A stretch of DNA of 64,000 nt from contig NZ_CP050304.1 of assembly GCF_014189535.1 (NCBI RefSeq), positions 248,001 to 312,000 on the forward strand. The letters are read 5' to 3'. The translations under genes and the position numbers were made by a program. The notes under the pieces were generated by a model. That model ran no database searches, was not told where the DNA came from, and saw nothing but the letters and a program-made list of their open reading frames with translations. This stretch comes from Rhizobium lusitanum. Its GTDB lineage: Bacteria; Pseudomonadota; Alphaproteobacteria; Rhizobiales; Rhizobiaceae. This document shows positions 35,307-43,110 of this stretch, in pieces (positions within the stretch are counted from its first letter, which is position 1; each line of letters opens with the position of its first letter).

Positions 35307-36344
35307 GTGCGAATACTATTAGTCGAGGATGATGCGATCTTGGGGAATGCCTTGCGCGATCATGTCGCCGCCCAAGGCTGGGACATCGACTGGGTGGGCG
35401 ATATCCAGGCGGCAACGCGTACGATGGATACGACCTCCTATTCCTTGATCCTTCTCGACCCTGGCTTGCCTGACGGATGCGGGCTGGAACTGCTGGAGCG
35501 TTTACGGACACGTTCAAGCGCGACATCCGCGATCATTATCTCAGCCGGCAATCACGTCGCCGATAGACAGAAGAGCCGCCAACTCGGCGCGGCCGACTAT
35601 CTGGTTAAGCCGTTTGGCCTTGGCGAACTGACCGCCCGTATCAGGACCGTCCTCAGCATCGACTGTCCGCCATCTGCAGCGATCGCTCCTGCGGTCGGCA
35701 CTGCTCTCTGTCCAACGGAAGATCCCGTTGTCACGCCGACGGCGAAGGCGAACACAAGATGGCATTGGCTGCGATCACGCAAAGCGAGACTAGGCGGCCT
35801 GCTGACCGCAATGCTGGCCGCACCGGCCGTGGCATTCGGCATCTATCTCGCGGTGCTGCATTGGGATGGCAATTTTCATGCCGTCATCCCAGGTGAACTC
35901 TATCGCTCCGCTCAACTTTCGCCGACGCAGATCGAGACTTACGTGCGCGAGAACGGCATTCGCTCGATCGTCAATCTGCGTGGCGAGAACGTCAAACATG
36001 ATTGGTACAATCAGGAGGTCAAAACGGCGCAGCGCCTGGGGGTCGAACATATCGACTTCAAAATGTCAGCGCGGAAAATCATGACGCCCGACAGGGCCGA
36101 TCAGCTGGTCGATATCCTGCGCGCGGCCCCGAAGCCCATCCTCATCCACTGTCAGGCAGGCGCGGACAGAACCGGTCTTGTCGCCGTTATATACAGCCAG
36201 AAAATTGCCGGCATGGATGCAAAGGCGGCCGCACAGCAGCTTTCCATCGCGTATGGCCATCTCGGCATCCCCTATCTGTCGAAAACATATGCGATGGACG
36301 AAAGCCTGCAGAATTTGCAGAAGCATTTCAGCCAATATGATTGA
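35307..36344 (+). CDS. Receiver domain fused to a membrane-anchored tyrosine/dual-specificity phosphatase
   Basis: 345 aa in one uninterrupted frame. Residues 1 to about 117 form an OmpR-type receiver (VEDDA, acceptor Asp51 in LLDPGLPDG, Lys101 in YLVKPF). Residues about 118-158 are a linker, 162-183 a hydrophobic helix (GGLLTAMLAAPAVAFGIYLA), and 190-340 a dual-specificity phosphatase with VIPGELYRSAQLSP, SIVNLRGEN and the P-loop HCQAGADRTG (Cys282, Arg288). Rhizobia have the anchored phosphatase on its own; the receiver in front replaces its start. With a cytosolic N-terminus the helix would put the phosphatase outside the membrane. No kinase is adjacent. Confidence 0.85.
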   Translation: MRILLVEDDAILGNALRDHVAAQGWDIDWVGDIQAATRTMDTTSYSLILLDPGLPDGCGLELLERLRTRSSATSAIIISAGNHVADRQKSRQLGAADYLVKPFGLGELTARIRTVLSIDCPPSAAIAPAVGTALCPTEDPVVTPTAKANTRWHWLRSRKARLGGLLTAMLAAPAVAFGIYLAVLHWDGNFHAVIPGELYRSAQLSPTQIETYVRENGIRSIVNLRGENVKHDWYNQEVKTAQRLGVEHIDFKMSARKIMTPDRADQLVDILRAAPKPILIHCQAGADRTGLVAVIYSQKIAGMDAKAAAQQLSIAYGHLGIPYLSKTYAMDESLQNLQKHFSQYD

Positions 36345-36885
36345 AACATTGGTGGCTGTCTCGGCGGCGATGATCGAACGCGACAACCGACCGCGCCTAC
36401 GATATGCTTCCCCTGATCACCTTGGGCTTTATCTCGCCGCTCCCGAAAGCCTCTAGATGAGTTGTTCAATGCCTTAATTCTCTGTTCTGGCTGCATTGGG
36501 TGCAGAACGGACAGGGTTATTCTTCGATGCTTTTTCACACCTCCAAGCACAAAAGCTCGGCTTGATCGTCCTTACCGCGAATGTGAGCGATTTTGACTAC
36601 TTGCTGCAATTGATGTCTGGTTCTAGGGTTTTGCCCTATCGGGTATCGAGGGCGATCAACCTGTCGTAGTCGGCAACTATAGCACTTATGATTTCCATAA
36701 CGAATCCAATGCAATCGCGTGGTGCGAGGCGTTTTTTAAAAATCCGCTCGCCGTCCGATCCTCGGAGTGATCGAAGGCGGGAGATCGGCCGAGCAGCCGA
36801 GGACGTCGAAGTTCGGCTAAATCGGCGGCATGATTGAAAGTGATTGGCGGCGTTACCGATCATCGGCGGCCTCCCGATCGATCGG
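36345..36885 (+). other. Stretch without a supported gene
   Basis: 541 bp between the phosphatase fusion and the nucleotidyltransferase end. No frame resembles a known protein and no clear terminator was found. Confidence 0.45.
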
Positions 36886-38064
36886 CTATGAGGTTACCCG
36901 CTTGCCAAGTTCATCTATCGATACGCCTATGGCGGCCGCCAGTGCCTTCTTCCCATTGTCGGGCATTATCGCCAGCCCGGAAATGATCGACTCCTGCCAA
37001 GACTTCCCTCGCTCCCATGCTTCACCGTAGGCATCGGCAATGATATCGCTCTGTCGCGTCTCCAACAGGGCTTCGAAGAGCAATGAAGCCTGCAGGAGGT
37101 CCTTATCCCGCTTTGCCCTCCCGAGCGCGTCTGTGAGTCGCCTAGAGGCCACGATAACCTTGTGGACGGCATACCTCTCGGGAGCCGGGACGAGGACATT
37201 CACGCCTTCCCGGTGCAGCAGGACGGTCCTCACAGGCTCGTAGATCAGGTAGTCCAGGAATCGCAGGTTTTCCGCCGACGCGCCGCCGAGGGCGGGCATG
37301 GGCGACGGCTTCCTTGTATGTTCATCCGATCCCCGGTTACCCGTCAGGAATTCCACACGGTAGCCCTTGCTGTTCACGAAGGCGACGACCTTTGCCTTGT
37401 CGACCTGGTGCGGAACCGCACGGAATGTTTTGTCGATGGATTGCAGGATATCCAGAACAGGCGGCAGGCTATCCCCGACCTCCGAGCTGATCGCGAAGTC
37501 TTGCGCAAAATCCGCATCCCCGGTTTGCATCGCTGTCGATGGCAGCCGAACGCCGAGCAGGCCCCCGTAGCAGCCGAAAGCCACCGAGCCGATCAGGACT
37601 GCCCGCAGACGGAAGAGACCCGCATTCGCAAGAGCTTTCGTGATGTCGCCAGCAAAGGCATCCGGCCCATCCAGCCCTCCGCGCTTGAGCGTTCCAACCA
37701 TGCGCCTACGCTCGCGGAGATCGTCTTTGATCTCCTTGTGGGCGTTCACCCGCGCCGTGATCTCCGCGTCGCTGTGAGGTCCCACATAGCGCCGCTTGTC
37801 GCCCTCGGGAGTAGGGAGGTCGAAATACCAGTAGTCCTTGCTCTTGACCGGAACCGTGACGAAACGGCCCTCAAGGGGGAAGTCGGAGACAAACTGTCCG
37901 TCGAACGAACGCTGCGCCAGCTCCGCGAACATCGTGCGGTATGTGATATCGATCTGTCTCATGCCTTGCTCTTCCTTCGCGGGTGCCACGGCCTCTTTCT
38001 TGGCCTTCAGCCCGGCCATTGCCTTCTCGAATCTCGCCCGCCGTTCCCCGAGGAAATCCTTCAT
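36886..38064 (-). CDS. GSU2403-like nucleotidyltransferase-fold protein
   Basis: 392 aa from the ATG at 38064 (MKDFLGERRARFEKAMAGLK). The nucleotidyltransferase motif VLIGSVAFGCYGGLLGVRLP followed by TGDADFAQDF supplies the G-S and D-x-D residues, as in the GSU2403 (NTP_transf_8) family, which shares the fold of AbiEii and MNT toxins. The function of the family is not established. The N-terminus is charged and coiled-coil-like. Upstream lies a sigma-70-type promoter overlapped by a 23-bp perfect palindrome, so expression is probably repressed by a dimeric regulator, possibly the protein itself. No obvious antitoxin gene is adjacent. An open extension to 38109 reads through the palindrome and is not favoured. 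Confidence 0.8.
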   Translation of the reverse strand: MKDFLGERRARFEKAMAGLKAKKEAVAPAKEEQGMRQIDITYRTMFAELAQRSFDGQFVSDFPLEGRFVTVPVKSKDYWYFDLPTPEGDKRRYVGPHSDAEITARVNAHKEIKDDLRERRRMVGTLKRGGLDGPDAFAGDITKALANAGLFRLRAVLIGSVAFGCYGGLLGVRLPSTAMQTGDADFAQDFAISSEVGDSLPPVLDILQSIDKTFRAVPHQVDKAKVVAFVNSKGYRVEFLTGNRGSDEHTRKPSPMPALGGASAENLRFLDYLIYEPVRTVLLHREGVNVLVPAPERYAVHKVIVASRRLTDALGRAKRDKDLLQASLLFEALLETRQSDIIADAYGEAWERGKSWQESIISGLAIMPDNGKKALAAAIGVSIDELGKRVTS

Positions 38065-38073
38065 ACTAATTGC

Positions 38074-38135
38074 GGGCATCCATCGGTTATAATGTTCTGG
38101 AAAAAACATTATAACCGATGGATGCCCCTAGTCAA
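38074..38135 (-). promoter_or_regulatory. Promoter overlapped by a 23-bp perfect palindrome
   Basis: Reverse strand: TTGACT (38130-38135), 16 nt, TATAAT (38108-38113), a near-consensus sigma-70 promoter. Perfect inverted repeat arms of 23 nt occupy 38105-38127 and 38074-38096 with an 8-nt loop, covering the spacer, the -10 box and the first transcribed bases. It could be an operator, and in RNA the downstream arm alone remains. Confidence 0.7.
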
Positions 38136-38143
38136 TGAATCAC

Positions 38144-38175
38144 TAGTTATAACATTGTTGATGAAACATTATAAC
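38144..38175. repeat. Second, imperfect inverted repeat of the same half-site
   Basis: GTTATAACATT (from 38145) and AACATTATAAC (to about 38174) face each other and share GTTATAA/TTATAAC with the arms of the palindrome at 38074-38127, so up to four half-sites lie within 100 bp. Confidence 0.5.
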
Positions 38176-38549
38176 GCCACGGAGAACCTCTACTGTCGCA
38201 TGGAAGCGTGTTCACCGTTTGTCATTCATGATTTTCGTTTGCCCTATGTATTTTTAGGCAAGACCAGACGGGTTGAGCATGAGCGCCTCGATAGGATTCG
38301 AACTTCGGGCTCCGTCATTCCACCGAACCAACGAGCTTCCGACGAACGCCGCAAGTGGTGCTCTTGAGCAGATATGAACTCGCGATGTTCGTTGGGGGCG
38401 CGATATGACGGATTGGGAATCGGAGCTTTTGGCATTTTTGCTTTTGAGATTGCGGGCGTGTCAAGCCGACGTGAAAGAGATGATGAACATGGCGGTTTTT
38501 CGGTTCTCCCGCCATGGCCAACGAAACGGCGGACGAGCACCCCACCTAT

Positions 38550-38768
38550 CCGATGGCCACTGCTTTGCGGGGGCTGAAACGAACGACCGAAACCTCGTAA
38601 ATCCGGACATACGACCGCGAGAAACGGAACCAGCAGATCTGCGACTTGCCCCACGTCTATGAGTGCGGGGATGACCATGCAGCAGAAGAATTGGCGGGCC
38701 GGCCTCCTAGGCACCCGAAGCTCTCCTGGCCCAACGTCGATCATTTCTAATTGGAAGCCGCTGAACAT
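38550..38768 (-). pseudogene. N-terminal remnant of an alpha/beta hydrolase
   Basis: The reverse strand reads GFQLEMIDVGPGELRV, then VADLLVPFLAVVCPDLRGFGRSFQPP, which matches the start of haloacetate-dehalogenase-like alpha/beta hydrolases (oxyanion strand and the D-L-R-G-x-G loop). The H-G-x-P motif between is corrupted, and the catalytic Ser part is missing. The sequence between 38176 and 38549 shows no supported gene. Confidence 0.6.
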
Positions 38769-38830
38769 GCGTCCTCCTCGGTCTCCGGTGCGAATATGGA
38801 CCAGAAGTATTTCATACTATTTCTGCTACT

Positions 38831-38855
38831 GGAACCTTTGCCACAGCGAAGAGTT
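38831..38855 (+). promoter_or_regulatory. EcfG/RpoE2-like promoter
   Basis: GGAAC (38831-38835), 18 nt, TT (38854-38855), about 23 nt before the start codon at 38878, leaving a short leader that includes the ribosome binding site GGAGG. Confidence 0.6.
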
Positions 38856-38877
38856 TTCCGATATGGAGGAAAATTCT

Positions 38878-39126
38878 ATGGCCAACAATTTGAATAAACC
38901 AAATCTAGATCTCAGAACTACGCCATATGTACGCCGCTCTTCTTGGCCGTCGTCGATCGCTATATTAGCGGTTGTTGCCGTCGCCGCGCTGGCATGGAAC
39001 TTTTGGCCGTACGCAAACTCACCTTACACGAGCCCGAAAGAGTCTAGAATTCCGGCTGCCCAGCAGACCACGACACAGCCACCGGCAACGACAACGCCGT
39101 CCGCAATGGCGCCTGCTCAGCAGTAG
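38878..39126 (+). CDS. Small membrane-anchored protein with Pro/Thr-rich tail
   Basis: 82 aa from the ATG at 38878, preceded by ATGGAGGAAAATTCT. One membrane helix (SIAILAVVAVAALAWNFW, about residues 26-43) and a low-complexity tail rich in Thr, Pro, Ala and Gln. This is a common layout of rhizobial stress-induced proteins of unknown function. EcfG-like promoter upstream; the next gene follows after 34 bp. Confidence 0.75.
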   Translation: MANNLNKPNLDLRTTPYVRRSSWPSSIAILAVVAVAALAWNFWPYANSPYTSPKESRIPAAQQTTTQPPATTTPSAMAPAQQ

Positions 39127-39160
39127 AGAAGGCCCGTCAGCGATAGAGGAGGATGAACCC

Positions 39161-39382
39161 ATGGCAAAGCATAACGAACCGCCGGCCTTGAGCGCAACGG
39201 ATGCGAAGCAAGCCGACACACGCGATACCGGCGCCTATGGGCGCGGCACAAAGGCCGGCAAAGAGAAGAACCCGGCAGATGGCAACCCCTATCCCGAAGG
39301 CAGCGGCGCCGCAAAGTCGTTTGAGCACGGACAGCTAGACGCCCAAAAGGTCAGAAGCAGCGACAAGCCGCCGGGACGATAG
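39161..39382 (+). CDS. Small hydrophilic hypothetical protein
   Basis: 73 aa from the ATG at 39161, which follows GAGGAGGATGAACCC. Rich in Lys, Gly, Asp and Pro without a hydrophobic core, so probably disordered, similar in character to hydrophilin-like stress proteins. No family recognised. Likely in one transcript with the preceding membrane protein. Confidence 0.7.
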   Translation: MAKHNEPPALSATDAKQADTRDTGAYGRGTKAGKEKNPADGNPYPEGSGAAKSFEHGQLDAQKVRSSDKPPGR

Positions 39383-39476
39383 GCGGCGGCGAACCGACTC
39401 AAGTTTCGAACATCGAAATCTTCGGGTTCCTCTGGCTTGATCCCATGTTGGAGGACGTGATGGCGTGATCGGCTGA

Positions 39477-39517
39477 TCCATTCGACAGCATATCAACAGA
39501 TCATGCTGTCGAATGGA
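39477..39517. repeat. 15-bp perfect inverted repeat beside an EcfG-like promoter
   Basis: Arms 39477-39491 and 39503-39517 are exact reverse complements with an 11-nt loop. The right arm overlaps the GGAAC box at 39515. It could be the end of the upstream transcript or an operator; no T-run follows. Confidence 0.7.
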
Positions 39518-39539
39518 ACCAAACCCGTCGCTGGCAGTT
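39515..39539 (+). promoter_or_regulatory. EcfG/RpoE2-like promoter
   Basis: GGAAC (39515-39519), 18 nt, TT (39538-39539), about 80 nt before the start codon at 39622. Confidence 0.55.
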
Positions 39540-39621
39540 GAGTCAAGTTGGAGCGCACTATGAACAACGCACCGTGCTTGTAAGCGCGATGGAGGTGATC
39601 AGTTGCTCCCAGGAGACGCAA

Positions 39622-39708
39622 ATGGATACCACCACGCTTCTCATCATCGTTGTTGTAGTTCTACTGATCGGCGGCGGCGGCTGGTTCGGCCGGGGGCGCT
39701 GGTACTAG
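39622..39708 (+). CDS. Very small hydrophobic protein, 28 aa
   Basis: ATG at 39622 follows AGGAGACGCA. Sequence starts MDTTTLLIIVVVVLLIGGGG and ends WFGRGRWY: a single membrane helix with a Gly-rich, aromatic end. Similar tiny proteins, often annotated as DUF3309-like or hypothetical, are widespread in rhizobia. The ribosome binding site, the EcfG-like promoter and the position before the kinase gene support it. Confidence 0.65.
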   Translation: MDTTTLLIIVVVVLLIGGGGWFGRGRWY

Positions 39709-39815
39709 TGATGACCTTGCGACGCGGATAAATGTTCGCTGGTGGCAGAGCTTCACACAGTATACAATAAAATTGTCTGGCTGCGGCCCGCCAAACGACG
39801 GGACAGGGTCAGCAG

Positions 39816-40868
39816 ATGACAGACATAATCGCCAAATCTGATAGTCAGAAAACCGCCGAAGCTGAGGTCGACAGCTTTCGGATGGACTTGGGTCCTTTTG
39901 TCGTCGCCGCTGAAACCACCCGAATGGCGATGGTTTTTACGGACGCGAAAGAAGCCGACAATCCAATCATTTTTGTCAACGACGCCTTTCTCGATTTGAC
40001 CGGCTACGCTCGGGAAGAGGTGCTCGGACAGAGCTTCAACTTTCTAATGGCGCGCGGCACCGATCCAGATTCACTGGCGCGCATTGAAGCAGCATTTGCA
40101 GGCACCGTCGGCGGTTCGGAAATTTCCTATCGCCGTAAGAATGGCAGCCTGTTCTGGTCGGCAGTCCTTATCAGCCCGGTTCGAAACGAAAGCGGCGGTG
40201 TCGTGCAGCATTTCGCCTCCTTTGTCGATCTCACCGATCATAAGCGAGAGCAAGCCCAATCCCGCATGCTGATCGACGAATTGAACCATCGCGTCAAAAA
40301 TACGCTTGCGACTGTACAGTCGATTGTCTGGCAAGCCCTGCGAAATGCGTCTGACATCGAGGTGATCCGGGAAGCCATCGAATCACGCCTCTTTGCCCTA
40401 TCTCGGTCTCATGACCTATTGACCCGCGAGAATTGGGAGGGCGCGGGATTGCTCGATCTGGTCAAAGCGGCGCTGGAGCCGTTTGGGATTGGAAATGGGC
40501 GGTCAGAACACTTTATCATCACGGGCAGGAATATCCGTGTCTCACCGAAGGTTGCGCTGGCCCTCGGCATCGCGTTCCACGAACTTGCGACCAATGCCGT
40601 GAAATACGGCGCATTTTCCAACAGAGCCGGGTCGGTCATGATCTCATGGACGATTGAGCCGTCGCCGGAAGGCAAGCGGCTTCACTTGCGATGGCAGGAG
40701 AAGGATGGCCCGCCCGTAACATATCCCTCACGGAAAGGATTCGGCTCCCGCGTGATTGAGCGCGGCCTGGCTCATGAACTGGAAGGCACGGTTGATCTCG
40801 ATTATCGGCCGGAGGGCATCGTCTGCACGATCAACTTTCTCGCATCGAACGGCGTTCTCGATGGATAA
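39816..40868 (+). CDS. PAS (LOV-like) HWE-family histidine kinase
   Basis: 350 aa. The PAS domain at about 30-145 has LOV-like features (FVNDAFLDLTGYAREEVLGQ, ISYRRKNGSLFWSAVLISPV), but the place of the photoactive Cys reads GQSFNFLM (71-78) instead of GRNCRFLQ, so flavin-adduct photochemistry is not possible. HWE kinase part: ELNHRVKN with His158, HELATNAVKYGAFS and GFGSRVIERG. Soluble. The stop overlaps the start of a receiver gene by 8 bp, so kinase and receiver form a coupled pair. Kinases of this group often act on PhyR-type general stress signalling. Confidence 0.9.
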   Translation: MTDIIAKSDSQKTAEAEVDSFRMDLGPFVVAAETTRMAMVFTDAKEADNPIIFVNDAFLDLTGYAREEVLGQSFNFLMARGTDPDSLARIEAAFAGTVGGSEISYRRKNGSLFWSAVLISPVRNESGGVVQHFASFVDLTDHKREQAQSRMLIDELNHRVKNTLATVQSIVWQALRNASDIEVIREAIESRLFALSRSHDLLTRENWEGAGLLDLVKAALEPFGIGNGRSEHFIITGRNIRVSPKVALALGIAFHELATNAVKYGAFSNRAGSVMISWTIEPSPEGKRLHLRWQEKDGPPVTYPSRKGFGSRVIERGLAHELEGTVDLDYRPEGIVCTINFLASNGVLDG

Positions 40869-41226
40869 ATTGCTATCTGGTCGGCGCGTACTCGTTGTCG
40901 AGGATGAAATGCTGGTCCTCATCATGATCGAAGACATGTTGGCAGACCTTGGATGTGCATCGGTGACCGGCGCCGCCACGATCAATCAGGCCATCGCCTT
41001 GATTGAATCTCAAGGTTTCGATGCCGCCATGCTGGATATGAACTTGAACGGCAATATGACTTATCTTGTGGCTGATGCGCTCGCGACGCATGGTGTGCCG
41101 TTCGCCTTCTCGACAGGCTACAGCGGTGACGACATCCGTGATGGTTATCGCGACCGGCCCGTTCTGAGGAAGCCGTTTATGGACAAGGATTTGGTCGAGA
41201 TCTTTACGCACCTTCTCTCGGGCTGA
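40861..41226 (+). CDS. Single-domain response regulator
   Basis: 121 aa from the ATG at 40861, overlapping the kinase stop. Receiver motifs: VVEDEMLVL, acceptor Asp in AMLDMNLNG, Thr/Ser in AFSTGYSG and Lys in VLRKPF. No output domain. The coupled arrangement indicates that it is the direct partner of the PAS-HWE kinase, perhaps a phosphate sink. Confidence 0.92.
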   Translation: MDKLLSGRRVLVVEDEMLVLIMIEDMLADLGCASVTGAATINQAIALIESQGFDAAMLDMNLNGNMTYLVADALATHGVPFAFSTGYSGDDIRDGYRDRPVLRKPFMDKDLVEIFTHLLSG

Positions 41227-41269
41227 TTGACGCTGCTGGCGTGCCTTTCTTGATGCCGCGCACGAGGCT

Positions 41270-41497
41270 TCATTTCGGGACGCCGTGTGCCGGCCCTTCA
41301 TCCTTGACGTCACGCGGCGTGGGTGTGGGGATGACGCCATGGTCCGGGTTGTGCACATCCTGTGCCTTCGAACCATCCGCACCCGTTGACTTGCGATCAC
41401 GGCTCGAACGTCTGGTGTCTCGCAGGGTCGTTGCCTCATCGATGAGAGAGGTCAGTTCCTCAACTGAAAAATCGGACAGGTCAAAATTCTCGGTCAT
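41270..41497 (-). CDS. Small hypothetical protein
   Basis: 75 aa; ribosome binding site AGGAG 7 nt upstream of the ATG. An N-terminal helix (DLSDFSVEELTSLIDEATTL) is followed by a basic and then a Pro-rich, disordered tail. The helix recalls the first helix of H-NS-like proteins, but nothing else supports that. It converges on the receiver gene. Confidence 0.65.
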   Translation of the reverse strand: MTENFDLSDFSVEELTSLIDEATTLRDTRRSSRDRKSTGADGSKAQDVHNPDHGVIPTPTPRDVKDEGPAHGVPK

Positions 41498-41651
41498 GAC
41501 AATCTCCTAAATGGCTTGGTTCTCCCATGGTAAACGCGCGACTTCGTGAAACGACCCAATGACGGGAAGAAATACTGAAAGGGCCGGAGCGAAGGCATAG
41601 GGCTGGCGGCGTAAGCAGGGTCCCACTTACAAAAGGAACAGAAACATAAAC

Positions 41652-41925
41652 CCCGCTGTTCACGCTGAGCCGCTGGGCCGCAAATGAGCAATTCGAAATG
41701 TTGGTCGCCCTCATCCTGCGCAACACGCCACTGCGCCATCCATCGGTGTTAACTGCAAAATCATTGCGGCGGATACTGCAGATCACCGAGGGCATCACCG
41801 CCAACATCTTCCACATAATCAACTCACTGGCTATCGAGGCAATCGAAAGCGGAGGAGAGCGGATTACCGATGATGCCATTGAGAAATGGGAGCCGGAATT
41901 TGACGCCGAAGCAGCGTTCGCATGA
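41652..41925 (+). pseudogene. tniB: tniB C-terminal remnant (Tn5053/Mu-like transposon ATPase)
   Basis: The frame reads RWAANEQFEMLVAL, TPLRHPSVLTAKSLRRILQI, then ITANIFHIINSLAIEAIESG, the C-terminal part of TniB AAA+ ATPases. The Walker motifs are missing. It ends with TGA two bases before the tniQ start. No tniA transposase is in the window. Confidence 0.75.
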
Positions 41926-41926
41926 G

Positions 41927-42785
41927 ATGGGAATATTCGCACGGCAATTGCCGGTAAGGCTGGCTCCCTGCGCCGATGAACTTCTGTCGTCGTGGATCAT
42001 TCGGCACGCCGCATTCTACGAAATCCCTCCCCTGGCCATGCTTCGGCATTGCCTTCCAGAGGCGCTATCATTGCGCGCGGCCGATTTAGATCTCAACGAA
42101 GGTCAGGTCGTCCGCATAGCTTGTATGTTCTCGATCGAGCCAACTACGGTTCGCCGTATGACCTTGTCGAATATTCCGCAATCGTCACGACGACTAATTG
42201 CCGGCGAGCCTCGGCAATCATGCTGCGGCTGTCGTCCGAATATCGAGGGGTCGCACATCATTCTTCGAAGCCAATTTCTCGGCTGGCGGATCACCTGCCC
42301 GCTTTGTGGGGGCCTCCTGCAGAGCATTGGCGCGCGTGACCGCCCCTCTCCCTTCAGTCGCTACCACCATGCTGCGCTGACAGGAGAGCGGATACTCGAC
42401 GACGAGGCCGAGCGCTGTGTCCAAGCCTGGGTGTCGCCAAGTGAGATTGCCCGCCTCCTGCTGATGCGGCGCGTTCCAAAGCCTCTTCCCGATCATTACG
42501 AACCGTCAGGCTATAGAGGGCTCGGCGTCATCATTCCTGATCTCGATGAAGTCCCCAAGATGGAAACTGGCGAACTTCCGACCCCAGCAAGTCCGATCTT
42601 GCCACTACACTTGCGCGGCTCTTTTAGCTGGTGTGGCCATCGTCCAGCGCGCCGGGCCGGAGATGCTTTACATGCTGCGTGGCCATTTGATGGGCGAAAA
42701 CAAAGCCCGTTTCGGCAACGCTATAGAAGACGTTGTGGACTGCGCGCGTCAATCGCGGACGTCTTCGCAGTTACACTTAATCTGA
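41927..42785 (+). pseudogene. tniQ: tniQ, frameshifted
   Basis: N-terminal TniQ domain (RLAPCADELLSSWIIRHAAF), then a zinc-finger-like part with CCGC and CPLCG. Around 42600 the matching sequence moves to another frame (CAALLAGVAIVQRAGPEMLY, HLMGENKARFGNAIEDVV), showing a frameshift. TniQ proteins are target-selection partners in Tn7-like and Tn5053-like transposition. With tniA absent and tniB truncated, the module is dead. Confidence 0.75.
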
Positions 42786-43110
42786 GATTCTCGGTCCACA
42801 GAATCTCAAATAAACTGCCAATTACGAAAAATATGGCCGCATTCTCACGGTTAAGTGCCAAACGACACGGGTTTTCGGGAGTTCTCGACGCACACGGAGC
42901 GGAACAAGGGCAGCCGCAGGAGCTTCAACATGGTGGCCCCCAAGGGGAAGCGGGACTGACTGCCCCCGCACCTTGCGTTCCGCTTTTCATGGGCGAGTGG
43001 GGAGTTCCGAGGGAGGAGGGCCATAAGCCCCTTGTTCCAGCCAGCACACCGCTCGATGCGGTCAAAGGCTGGAGGCGGCATACCGCCACCTCAGATGCGC
43101 GGGCATCGCT
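42786..43110 (+). other. Stretch without a supported gene
   Basis: 325 bp between the tniQ remnant and the toxin gene. An open frame from tniQ runs on through it by chance but has no protein-like character. Confidence 0.5.

Noticed and set aside
38270..38320. tRNA-like T-arm (GTTCGAATCC on the reverse strand)
   Set aside because: The flanking bases do not pair into a T-stem and no anticodon or acceptor arm can be folded.
41635..41660. GGAAC-N19-TT match on the plus strand
   Set aside because: It points at the dead tniB remnant, and matches of this length are expected by chance.
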